Made by a program: the position numbers and the translations under genes
The notes under the pieces: model-generated
The model's input: the letters and a program-made list of their open reading frames with translations, nothing else
The model's database searches: none
What the model was told of the DNA's origin: nothing
Shown: one piece after another, positions 1-8,868 of the stretch
How positions within the stretch are numbered: the stretch's first letter is position 1
How the letters are laid out: every line of letters starts with the position of its first letter
Origin: Nocardioides seonyuensis
GTDB lineage: Bacteria; Actinomycetota; Actinomycetes; Propionibacteriales; Nocardioidaceae
Assembly (NCBI RefSeq): GCF_004683965.1
Contig: NZ_CP038436.1
Location: 496,001 to 560,000 of the forward strand
Length of the DNA stretch: 64,000 nt
Direction of reading: 5' to 3'

Positions 1-1526
1 CGCCACGAGCGCGAGGCGTCGGCGAAGGCGCGCTCGAGCGCCGCGACGTCGACGTCGGGGACGTGCTCGCCCTTGGGCGGGTGCACCACGAAGTGGACGC
101 TGGCTGTCGAGGACTCGTTGACGCGCGCGGTGTACTCGATGCTCTCGCCCTGGAGGCGCTCCTTGAGGATCGCGGTGAACCGCTCGCGCACGGTGGTGGA
201 GTATCGGTCGTTGGGCAGGTAGACGAGCACCGAGACGTAGCGGCCGTAGGTGTCGCGGCGCGTGAAGATCCGCAGCTGGCGGCGCTCGCGTGCGTGCATC
301 ACCCCCTGGACCACCGGGGCGAGCTCGTCGGTGGGGGTGTGGAACAGCTCGTCGCGCGGGTAGTTCTCCAGGGTGTCCATCAGCGCCTTGCCGGCGTGGC
401 TGCGCCGGTCGAAGCCCGCGCGGCGCATCACGTCGGCGGCCTTCTCGCGCAGCAGCGGCACCCGGTTGATCGACTCGGTGTAGGCACCGCTGGAGAAGAG
501 ACCGAGGAAGCGCCGCTCCCCCACGACCTCGCCGCCCTCGAACACCTTGACCCCGACGTAGTCGAGGTAGGCCGGGCGGTGGACCGTCGCCCGCGAGTTG
601 GCCTTGGCGAGGACCAGCAGGGTCTTCTCGCGCGCCTTCTGGCGCACCACAGGTGGCAGCTTGCCGAACGAGGCGGACAGGTCCTGGTCGAAGCGCAGGA
701 TTCCGAGACCGGTACCGGGAACGGCGCGCAGGCCGCAGTCGTCGGGGTCGTCGGAGGCGCTCTCGAGCTGGTACTCCCGGTAGCCGAGGAAGGTGAAGTG
801 GTCATCCGCCAGCCACTCGAGGAACTCGCGCCCCTGGCGGAGCTCCTCGTCGTCGAGCGGCGGCGGGTCGTCGGTGATCTGCTCCACGACCCTGAGCACC
901 TGGGCGTGCATCTTCTCCCAGTCCTCGACGGACTCGCGCACGTCGCGCAGGATGCGCTGGATCGCGTCGGTGACGTCGGCGACCTCGTCCTCGTCGACCC
1001 GGTCGACCTCGACGTGCATCCACGACTCGGCCAGGGTCTGGAGGCCTTCGCTGCTCGAGCCGCGACCGTGATCCCCCTCGTCGAGGGCGGTGACGTGCTT
1101 GAGCGCCCCGGTCACGTCGCGCTCCACCCGCAGCTGGGGGTGGACGACGTGGTGCACGGTGTGGCCCAGCCGGCGCAGCTCCATCGTCACCGAGTCGACG
1201 AGGAACGGCATGTCGTCGGTCACGACCTCCACCACGGAGCGGCCCCCGACCGACCAGCCGGCGGTCCCGGTGGTGGGCGTCGACACGCGCACCGCCGCGG
1301 TGCCCTGCGGACGGGAGACGGCCAGCGCGTAGTGGGACTGCAGGGCGCCGAGGAGGTCCTCTGGCGCCTGGAGGGTGACGTCGTCGGCGGCGACGTGGCG
1401 GAAGTAGGCGCCGAGGAGCGACTCGACGGTCTCGAGTGGCGGACCGTCGCCCTCGCCTCGCTCGTGGGCCAGCTGGATCGTCTGGGCCAGGTGTTCAGCC
1501 TTGTCGTCCTCGAGCGTCGTTGCCAC
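1..1526 (-). CDS. gdh: NAD-glutamate dehydrogenase, N-terminal part (runs off the window)
   Basis: Large NAD-specific glutamate dehydrogenase (Bac_GDH family, usually about 1,600 residues), which oxidatively deaminates glutamate to 2-oxoglutarate in the cytosol. Only the first 508 codons are present, and the reading frame is open to the window edge. Reading the minus strand from GTG gives VATTLEDDKAEHLAQ, then the family motif VTDDMPFLVDSVTMEL near residue 110 and RRDTYGRYVSVLVYLPNDRY near residue 420, both characteristic of this class. The GTG lies 7 bases after a TAGGGT -10 box with no convincing Shine-Dalgarno, so translation is probably leaderless. pruA, which makes glutamate, is close by on the same strand but separated by other genes. 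Identification is strong; the catalytic domain lies outside the window. Confidence 0.9.
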   Translation of the reverse strand, partial: MATTLEDDKAEHLAQTIQLAHERGEGDGPPLETVESLLGAYFRHVAADDVTLQAPEDLLGALQSHYALAVSRPQGTAAVRVSTPTTGTAGWSVGGRSVVEVVTDDMPFLVDSVTMELRRLGHTVHHVVHPQLRVERDVTGALKHVTALDEGDHGRGSSSEGLQTLAESWMHVEVDRVDEDEVADVTDAIQRILRDVRESVEDWEKMHAQVLRVVEQITDDPPPLDDEELRQGREFLEWLADDHFTFLGYREYQLESASDDPDDCGLRAVPGTGLGILRFDQDLSASFGKLPPVVRQKAREKTLLVLAKANSRATVHRPAYLDYVGVKVFEGGEVVGERRFLGLFSSGAYTESINRVPLLREKAADVMRRAGFDRRSHAGKALMDTLENYPRDELFHTPTDELAPVVQGVMHARERRQLRIFTRRDTYGRYVSVLVYLPNDRYSTTVRERFTAILKERLQGESIEYTARVNESSTASVHFVVHPPKGEHVPDVDVAALERAFADASRSW

Positions 1527-1533
1527 GATCCCG

Positions 1534-1539
1534 ACCCTA
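1534..1539 (-). promoter_or_regulatory. -10 box (TAGGGT) of leaderless gdh promoter
   Basis: TAGGGT on the minus strand ends 7 bases before the GTG start of the glutamate dehydrogenase gene. This is the spacing at which the start codon would be the first transcribed codon. Confidence 0.5.
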
Positions 1540-1620
1540 GGACCCCTCGTGTGACGAAGCCAACACGGGTGGCTACTCGCCGGTCACCTCTGGTCATGGC
1601 GGCCGGGAGGCCCCTCCGAC

Positions 1621-2100
1621 ATGATGACCGGCATGAGCAAGCGTGTGGTCAAGGAGCTGGTGTACGACGCCTCGCCGGACGAGGTCAGGGCGATGCTGTT
1701 CGACCCGGCGTTCCGCGAGCGAGTGCTCGCGGACCAGAGGGTCCTGCGCGGCTCGGCCCGTGTCGACGGCGGGGTGGTGACCGTCGAGCAGGTCCAGTCG
1801 GCCGACGGTCTGCCGTCGGTCGCGACAAAGATCGTGGGCGACGAGATCTCGATCGTCCAGCGTGAGACGTGGACCACCGACGACCACGCCGACGTCGAGG
1901 TCACCATCCCGGGCAAGCCCGGTGAGATCACCGGCACGGCCACGCTCCTCGAGCGTGACGGTGCGACCATCGAGCGCATCGACCTCGAGGTGTCCGTCCG
2001 GATCCCGCTCGTCGGCGGCAAGCTCGAGGCCCTGATCGCCGGGATGCTGGAGAAGGCGCTCGACAAGGAGCAGGCCACCGGAAGGGCCTGGCTGTCCTAG
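1621..2100 (+). CDS. DUF2505 domain protein (SRPBCC-like)
   Basis: A 159-residue protein matching the actinobacterial DUF2505 family, which has a START/SRPBCC-type ligand-binding fold. Visible features are the N-terminal strand VKELVYDASPDEVRAML, a central run of alternating strands and a C-terminal amphipathic helix (GGKLEALIAGMLEKAL). There is no signal peptide or membrane segment, so it should be cytosolic. ATG codons lie at the listed start, one codon later and four codons later; GGGAGG about 10 bases upstream of the first favours the listed start, while the last would give MSKRVV. It is divergent from the glutamate dehydrogenase and convergent with a tiny membrane-peptide gene 6 bases beyond its stop. 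Ligand and function are unknown. Confidence 0.85.
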   Translation: MMTGMSKRVVKELVYDASPDEVRAMLFDPAFRERVLADQRVLRGSARVDGGVVTVEQVQSADGLPSVATKIVGDEISIVQRETWTTDDHADVEVTIPGKPGEITGTATLLERDGATIERIDLEVSVRIPLVGGKLEALIAGMLEKALDKEQATGRAWLS

Positions 2101-2106
2101 GACGGG

Positions 2107-2238
2107 TCAGGACCCGGCGTCGTCATGGGACCGACGCCACCACACGACCAGGGCCAGCAGGACGAACGGCCCGAACGCCAGGAACAGGGTCAGCGCCTGC
2201 TCGACGGGGTGCAGGGCTCCCATGTGGAGCGGGATCAT
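2107..2238 (-). CDS. Small single-span membrane protein (43 aa)
   Basis: A short reading frame encoding 43 residues: MIPLHMGALHPVEQAL, then one hydrophobic segment (TLFLAFGPFVLLALVVWW), then a charged tail (RRSHDDAGS). It has a strong ribosome site, GGGAGGA, 7 bases before the ATG, and codon choice in the third position is GC-rich like the neighbours, so it looks genuinely translated. The positive-inside rule puts the Arg-rich C-terminus in the cytosol. No function can be assigned. It sits between the end of the DUF2505 gene (convergent) and an inverted repeat downstream of pruA. Confidence 0.7.
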   Translation of the reverse strand: MIPLHMGALHPVEQALTLFLAFGPFVLLALVVWWRRSHDDAGS

Positions 2239-2263
2239 GCCGCCATCCTCCCACCGCCACGCA

Positions 2264-2311
2264 GGACGTCATACGCCGGTCGACCGGTGGGTGCACCGAC
2301 GTATGACGTCC
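2264..2311. repeat. GACGTCATACG inverted repeat, copy 1
   Basis: Perfect 12-bp arms GGACGTCATACG and CGTATGACGTCC are separated by 24 bases, which themselves contain the palindrome CCGGTCGACCGG. It lies just past the pruA stop codon and upstream of the 43-residue membrane-peptide gene. The same outer arm recurs near 29.6 kb and 48.6 kb in different gene contexts, so this is better viewed as a dispersed repeat than as a dedicated terminator. Confidence 0.7.
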
Positions 2312-2321
2312 CGGCCGGGCC

Positions 2322-3950
<1,629 letters not shown>

Positions 3951-4003
3951 GGGCCGATCGTGTCAGAGAGTGATCTGGCTCTCAAAGGCGGCAGGTGGAG
4001 CGT

Positions 4004-4531
4004 TCAGGACAGCTCCATCACCAGGTCGGTCTCCGAGGCTGCGTAGTAGGCCAGGTCGTGCTCGAGACACGCCGCGACGGCCCGCTCGATCCGGGCCACG
4101 TCCTCGGTCGACTCGGTGCCGGTCAGCGGGAGTGACCCGGCGACGTCGCTCACTGCCGGCGCGGCGCCATCGGTGTCGACCAGCCATGCCACCACGTCGT
4201 TGGGCACGGAGAACTCGGCGTGGACCTCGCAGAGTCCGTCCTGCACCGGCTCCACCGAGTCGACGTCCACCGCCATCACGATCCTGCGCATGGGCTCGCC
4301 CTCGTCGTAGAAGAGCCGCAACGAGGCCTGTGCGGCCTCCGTCATGGCGTAGTGCTCGAGGCCTTCGTCGTCGAGGTCCGGAAGCGCCGACCGCAGTGCC
4401 TCGGTGACGGTGTAGACGAGGTGCCGGTCGGTGTTCCAGTCGGGAGCCAGCACGTCGCCTGCCTGCTGCTGGACGCTGACGACCTCGCGGAGATTCATCC
4501 ATGAGCCCGGCTTGTAGACGCGGATGCTCAC
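4004..4531 (-). CDS. DUF6912-type protein
   Basis: A cytosolic protein of 175 residues starting at GTG (MSIRVYKPGSWMNLREVV), with TEAAQASLRLF near residue 65 and a C-terminal acidic region. The pattern (N-terminal R-[IV]-Y-x-P, internal EYAMTEAA-like block, VAVDVDSVEP) agrees with the actinobacterial DUF6912 family, whose function is not established. The GTG overlaps the stop of the upstream acyltransferase gene by 4 bases, so the two are almost certainly translationally coupled. A much longer in-frame ORF continues upstream but runs through the acyltransferase in another frame and is not the gene. Confidence 0.75.
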   Translation of the reverse strand: MSIRVYKPGSWMNLREVVSVQQQAGDVLAPDWNTDRHLVYTVTEALRSALPDLDDEGLEHYAMTEAAQASLRLFYDEGEPMRRIVMAVDVDSVEPVQDGLCEVHAEFSVPNDVVAWLVDTDGAAPAVSDVAGSLPLTGTESTEDVARIERAVAACLEHDLAYYAASETDLVMELS

Positions 4532-5985
4532 GGCTTCTTCACGTCCTTCGGTGCGGTCGCCTTCTTGCGACCCCGCGGCGCGCGCGGACGGCTCTCGCTG
4601 GCGGAGTCCTTGAGCTCGTCGAGGGCCTCGAGCAGTGTCTGCGCGAGCACGTCGGCGTCGGGTACGGCGTCGCGGTCGGCCGTGATGCCCCAGAAGACGC
4701 CGCCGTCGTAGGACGTCACCCCGAAGGCCAGCGGGTGGTCGGGCAGCAGCGGGTGGACGGGGTAGGACTCGAGCATCTGGGCCGAGCCGGCGTAGAGCGG
4801 GAACTGCGGGCCGGGCACGTTGGTGACCGAGACGTGGAAGCCGCGCCGCAGCTCCGCGACGGCGAGCCGCGAGCCCAGGGCGTGGAAGGTCGTCGGGGCG
4901 AACCCGGCGATCCCCGAGAGGCGCCGAGCCGAGACGGCGCGGCCGGTCTCTCGGTGAGCCTTGAGGTCGTAGCTGACCTGGTGGAGGCGCACGACCGGGC
5001 TCGGCTCGAGGATCGGCAGGTGGACCATGTGGCCGGTGATCTGGGTGCCCAGGGAGGTGGCCTCCAGCTCGTCGTCGATCACCGACATCGGCACGATCGC
5101 CTTGACGGTGCGCAGCCCGGCCATGGACTCCGAACGCGTCATCAGCCAGCCGCGCAGCGCTCCGGTGAGGGTGGCCAGGATGACGTCGTTGACGGTGCCT
5201 CCGTGGACCTGGCGGATCTTGTTGTAGTCGGCGAGGTCGGTGCGCACGGCGACGAAGCGGCGCTGCTGGGAGAGGCGCCGGTGCACCGGCGTGGAGTGGA
5301 CGGGCCCGCGACCGGCGAGGGCGCCCGCAACCTCGGACACCCGGTCGCTGGCGGACTCGGCCTGCCGCGCCAGGGACTGGGCGGTCGCCTGGGCCGTCGT
5401 GATGAGGGTCGCCGGGTTGGCGAGCGTCTCGGTCAGGGCACGCGCGGCCACGGCCAGCGGGCCCGGGCTCGGAGTCGGCCGCCACTCGTCGTGGCCGAGC
5501 AGCTCGCGGTCGGGCGTGGTGTCGAGCAGGACCTGCCCGATGTCCACGGTCTCGCGGCCGTCGACCAGGATCTGGTGGCTCTTGGTGAGCAGCGCCACCC
5601 GGCCCTCGGCCAGACCTTCGACGAAGTAGCACTCCCACAGCGGGCGGCTGCGGTCGAGCGGCCGTGAGGCGATGCGGGCGACCAGGTCGCGCAGCTGGTC
5701 CATGCTGCCCGGTCGCGGTAGCGCCGAACGACGCACGTGGTAGCCGAGGTCGAAGGACGGGTCGTCCACCCAGGAGGGGTTGGCGAGCTTGCCCGGCACC
5801 CACTGGAGCTTCTGGCGGTAGCGGGGGACGAACGCGATCCGGTCGTCGATCAGCTCGACGAGGCGCTCGTAGTCGAACCCCGAGGCGCCGGGGTCGAAGA
5901 TCTCGACGGTGGCGTTGTGCATGGGCGTCGTGGGGGACTCGGTGGCGAGGATGGCCAGGTCCCGCGGCCGCAGCCGCTCGCTCAT
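4528..5985 (-). CDS. WS/DGAT-family O-acyltransferase with altered catalytic motif
   Basis: A 485-residue member of the wax ester synthase / acyl-CoA:diacylglycerol acyltransferase family, which makes storage wax esters or triacylglycerol at the membrane surface. Family landmarks are PLWECYFVEGL, NDVILATLTGALRGWL near residue 270 and SVTNVPGPQFPLY near residue 375. The active-site motif HHxxxDG reads HQILVDG here: the second histidine, regarded as the general base in characterised enzymes, is glutamine, so activity is uncertain. GAAGGG precedes the ATG. The C-terminus is Lys-rich. The gene overlaps the DUF6912 gene by 4 bases. Confidence 0.85.
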   Translation of the reverse strand: MSERLRPRDLAILATESPTTPMHNATVEIFDPGASGFDYERLVELIDDRIAFVPRYRQKLQWVPGKLANPSWVDDPSFDLGYHVRRSALPRPGSMDQLRDLVARIASRPLDRSRPLWECYFVEGLAEGRVALLTKSHQILVDGRETVDIGQVLLDTTPDRELLGHDEWRPTPSPGPLAVAARALTETLANPATLITTAQATAQSLARQAESASDRVSEVAGALAGRGPVHSTPVHRRLSQQRRFVAVRTDLADYNKIRQVHGGTVNDVILATLTGALRGWLMTRSESMAGLRTVKAIVPMSVIDDELEATSLGTQITGHMVHLPILEPSPVVRLHQVSYDLKAHRETGRAVSARRLSGIAGFAPTTFHALGSRLAVAELRRGFHVSVTNVPGPQFPLYAGSAQMLESYPVHPLLPDHPLAFGVTSYDGGVFWGITADRDAVPDADVLAQTLLEALDELKDSASESRPRAPRGRKKATAPKDVKKP

Positions 5986-6128
5986 GTGGTGTGCCCTTCG
6001 TCGGTGTGCGTGAGGCCCGTGCCCGAGGACTGGCCCGGGTGCCGAGACGGTTGTTCAACATGGGATTCTGGCAGAGGTACCCAGCCGGCACGGCCGGGTG
6101 CCCACCGGACAACGAGGAGAGAACCCTG

Positions 6129-6581
6129 ATGCACCGTCGCCTGCTCGCCCGCACCGCACCGCTCGGCCTCGTGCTCGCCCTGGCCCTGACCGGGTGCGGC
6201 ACCGACGACGGCAGCGACCCCAACACGCCGAGCGGCGAGGCGACCGAGCGGACCAGCACCCCCGAGCCGTCCGAGACGCCGACCGAGACGGAGAGCGCCG
6301 AGCCGGAGGAGGAGCTGCCCAGCAACGTCATCACCATCACCCGCCAGGGCGGCAAGATCACCCCCAACGGTGAGCGCGTCAAGGTTCCGCTGGGCGAGGA
6401 GATCACCCTCGCCATCGAGGCCGACGAGGCCGGTGAGCTCCACGTCCACTCGACGCCCGAGCAGGAGATCTCCTACAAGAAGGGCATCTCCGCCCACCAG
6501 CTCACCTTCAAGCAGCCCGGGGTCGTCGAGGTCGAGTCGCACGAGCCTGACGTGGTCGTCCTCCAGCTCCAGGTGAGCTGA
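6129..6581 (+). CDS. Secreted lipoprotein with cupredoxin-like domain
   Basis: A 150-residue exported lipoprotein: signal peptide MHRRLLARTAPLGLVLALA with the lipobox LTGC placing the lipidated Cys near residue 22. An acidic, Pro/Thr-rich linker of about 40 residues follows, then a beta-rich domain (ITRQGGKITPNGERVKVPLG, LHVHSTPEQEIS, VVVLQLQVS). The domain has the look of a cupredoxin fold, but no complete Cys/His/Met type-1 copper site is evident, so metal binding is not claimed. GAGGAGAG lies 8 bases before the ATG. The stop codon is immediately followed by the GTG of a polytopic membrane protein, so the two form an operon and probably act together at the membrane exterior. Confidence 0.8.
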   Translation: MHRRLLARTAPLGLVLALALTGCGTDDGSDPNTPSGEATERTSTPEPSETPTETESAEPEEELPSNVITITRQGGKITPNGERVKVPLGEEITLAIEADEAGELHVHSTPEQEISYKKGISAHQLTFKQPGVVEVESHEPDVVVLQLQVS

Positions 6582-7916
6582 GTGCGGCGCTCCCCCGCCG
6601 ACACCGCCCTCGCGCACGGCTTCGGAGGGGCCAAGGACCTCCCGATCCCCTCGGAGCTGGCCATTGCGGGAGCCGTCGCGGCCCTCGTCGTGTCGTTCAC
6701 CGTGCTGGCCATGGCCTGGCGCAACCCGCGCTACGACGCCGCGACCAGCGGTCGTCCCGCGCCGGCATGGCTCGACACCCTGGTGTCGAGCCGCGCCTTC
6801 GAGGCCGTGCTGCGAGCGCTCGGCATGGCGTTCTTCCTCTACGTCGGCATGGCCGCGGTGTTCGGGCAGGACACCTTGATCAACCCGTTCTTCGGCAGCT
6901 TCTACGTGCTGCTGTGGGTCGGCATCGTGCCCGCATCGCTCCTGTTCGGACCGTTCTTCAAGGCCGTGAGCCCGGCCAGGACCCTCAGCAAGCTCTTCGC
7001 GCGGGTGTCGGGTGTCGAGGGCGAGCAGGGCCTCTTCCGCTACCCCGAGCGCCTCGGCTACTGGCCTGCGGCGCTCGCCCTGCTGGCCTTCGTCTGGTTC
7101 GAGCTGGTCTATCCGCACGCCACCGAGCTCGGACCGGTGCGCCTGTGGTGCGCGGCCTACCTCGGCATCATGCTCATCGGCTCCGCGCTGTTCGGAGGCA
7201 CCTTCCTGGCCCATGCAGACCCGTTCGAGGTCTACTCCACGCTCGTCGGCAAGCTCTCGGTGTGGGGCCACCGCGGCGACACGCTGGTCATCCGCTCGCC
7301 GCTCGCCAACCTCGACACGGTCGCCGTACGCCCCGGGCTCGTGGCCGTGGTCGGTGTCCTGTTCGGCAGCACCGCCTTCGACTCGTTCCGCGAGTCGACC
7401 TGGTGGCTGCAGCTCGTGCAGTCCACTGACATCGGGCGGGTCCTCCCGGACACCCTCGCGCTCCTGGTCTTCACCGGCGGCGTCGCGGTGGTCCTCGCTG
7501 CTGCGACGATGGCCACCGGCGTCTCGGCCGAGGTCGAGCGGCGACTGCTGCCCGACCTCTTCGCACACTCGGTGGTGCCGATCATCGTGGGCTACATGGT
7601 CGCCCACTACCTGACCTACTTCGTCCAGCAGGGTCAGCTGACGCTGATCCAGCTGAGCGACCCGCTGCAGGAGGGCGCCGACTACCTCGGCACGGCCGAC
7701 ATGCAGGTGAGCTACTGGCTCGCCCTGCACCCGACGTTCCTGGCGGTCACCAAGGTGCTCGCCGTGGTCACCGGCCACGTGCTGGGCGTCGTTGCGGCCC
7801 ATGACCGCGCGGTCAGGCTCCTCCCCCAGCGACACCAGCTCACCGGGCAGCTCCCGCTGCTGTTCGCGATGGTGGGGTTCACCGTCGGGGGGCTCTACCT
7901 GCTCTTCGCCGCCTGA
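6582..7916 (+). CDS. Polytopic membrane protein, unknown function
   Basis: A 444-residue integral membrane protein with roughly ten hydrophobic segments. The first is IAGAVAALVVSFTVLAMAW near residue 30; others lie near residues 80, 105, 165, 190, 265, 295, 325, 375 and 420. Conserved-looking loop motifs include RLGYWPAALALLAFVWFELVYP and VAHYLTYFVQQGQ. Starts at a GTG directly abutting the stop of the lipoprotein gene. I do not recognise a characterised transporter family; the arrangement lipoprotein plus membrane protein suggests a two-part envelope complex. It is convergent with the RTX gene, sharing a hairpin at the 3' ends. Confidence 0.75.
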   Translation: MRRSPADTALAHGFGGAKDLPIPSELAIAGAVAALVVSFTVLAMAWRNPRYDAATSGRPAPAWLDTLVSSRAFEAVLRALGMAFFLYVGMAAVFGQDTLINPFFGSFYVLLWVGIVPASLLFGPFFKAVSPARTLSKLFARVSGVEGEQGLFRYPERLGYWPAALALLAFVWFELVYPHATELGPVRLWCAAYLGIMLIGSALFGGTFLAHADPFEVYSTLVGKLSVWGHRGDTLVIRSPLANLDTVAVRPGLVAVVGVLFGSTAFDSFRESTWWLQLVQSTDIGRVLPDTLALLVFTGGVAVVLAAATMATGVSAEVERRLLPDLFAHSVVPIIVGYMVAHYLTYFVQQGQLTLIQLSDPLQEGADYLGTADMQVSYWLALHPTFLAVTKVLAVVTGHVLGVVAAHDRAVRLLPQRHQLTGQLPLLFAMVGFTVGGLYLLFAA

Positions 7917-7930
7917 CCGAGGCGGTCAGG
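7912..7930. terminator. Bidirectional hairpin between convergent genes
   Basis: CCTGACCG and CGGTCAGG form a perfect 8-bp stem with an AGG loop. The stem includes the stop codon of the plus-strand membrane-protein gene and lies 4 bases from the stop of the RTX gene. There is no U-tract, as usual in high-GC actinobacteria; termination is inferred. Confidence 0.5.
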
Positions 7931-7933
7931 GCC

Positions 7934-8782
7934 TCAGTAGGGCCAGCCGGCCGGCGCGACCGGGCTGATCTCGACGATCTCGCACGACCCGCGGTAGTCC
8001 ACGACGTCGTGGGCGTCGCGGTAGCCCACGAAGACCACCCGGTCAGCGGTTCCCTCGTCACCCAGGGTCGGGTCGTCGCAGTGGATCTTGTCGAGCTCGC
8101 CGTCGGGGAAGACGTAGATGGTGTCGTTGCCCTGCTCGGTGAAGACCCGGTCGCGGCCGGGACCGAGGAAGACGGTGTCGTCCCCCTCGTCGCCCTTGAT
8201 CTTGAGCTCGTCGCCAGCACCGTCGATCAGGAGGTCGTTGCTCGGACCGCCCGAGAGAGCAAAGTCGCTGCCGTTGCCACCGTCGAGGATGTCGTCACCG
8301 TCGTGGCCGAGCAGCTTGTCGGTGCCCTCGCCGCCGTAGAGCCGGTCGTTGCCCTCGCCGCCGTTGAGGGTGAAGTCGTTGCCGTCCTCGCCGTAGATGA
8401 GGTCGTCGCCGTCGGCGCCGGTGATGTGGTCGTTGTCGGTGCCGCCGTAGAGGACGTCGTTGTCGCGGCCGCCGTCGATGGTGTCGTTGCCACTGCCGCC
8501 CGAGACCCAGTCGAGGCCAGACGCCATGGCGATCCGGTCGTCGCCGGAGTCACCGTAGGCCTGGTCGTCCCCGAGGCCCGCGAGGATGTAGTCATTCCCG
8601 CCGCGACCCTTCACGACGTCGTTGCCGCCGATGGCCAGGATGCGGTTGGCCTTGCTGTTGCCGCGCAGCACGTCGTCCTGGGTGGTGCCGCGCTTCATGT
8701 TGGCGGCGGAGGCCACGCCCGTGGAGGCGAGGACGAACAGCAGGACGGTCAGCAGCGTCAGGGGGGTACGACGGTTTCTCAA
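7934..8782 (-). CDS. Secreted RTX-type calcium-binding repeat protein
   Basis: A 282-residue exported protein. It has a signal peptide (MRNRRTPLTLLTVLLFVLASTGVASA), then some sixteen tandem glycine/aspartate nonapeptides of the GGxGxDxUx type from about residue 50 to 220 (for example GGSGNDTIDGGRDNDVLYG), which in RTX proteins form a Ca2+-bound parallel beta roll outside the cell. The C-terminal 60 residues (from about DGELDKIHC) contain two Cys, possibly a disulfide, and no enzymatic domain is visible. It stands alone, with no type I secretion genes nearby, and the Sec-type signal argues for general secretion. The promoter region upstream is unusually AT-rich for this window. Binding or structural role is an inference. 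Confidence 0.85.
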   Translation of the reverse strand: MRNRRTPLTLLTVLLFVLASTGVASAANMKRGTTQDDVLRGNSKANRILAIGGNDVVKGRGGNDYILAGLGDDQAYGDSGDDRIAMASGLDWVSGGSGNDTIDGGRDNDVLYGGTDNDHITGADGDDLIYGEDGNDFTLNGGEGNDRLYGGEGTDKLLGHDGDDILDGGNGSDFALSGGPSNDLLIDGAGDELKIKGDEGDDTVFLGPGRDRVFTEQGNDTIYVFPDGELDKIHCDDPTLGDEGTADRVVFVGYRDAHDVVDYRGSCEIVEISPVAPAGWPY

Positions 8783-8868
8783 CGAGATCTCCTATGAAGG
8801 GGTGCTTGACCAATTCTAAAGGGGATCTGATAGAACGTTGAATTTTCAGAAGATTGGCACAAGAACCT

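Noticed and set aside
63..1865. Plus-strand open frame of 600 codons at the left edge
   Set aside because: The minus strand here encodes recognisable NAD-glutamate dehydrogenase; the plus frame also runs into the DUF2505 gene in another frame.
4004..6415. 803-codon minus-strand frame as a single long gene
   Set aside because: Only its last 175 codons look like protein; the rest overlaps the acyltransferase in another frame. The GTG at 4531 is the real start.
7950..8650. Tandem DNA repeats in the RTX gene as a satellite array
   Set aside because: Explained by coding for RTX nonapeptides; units vary in sequence.
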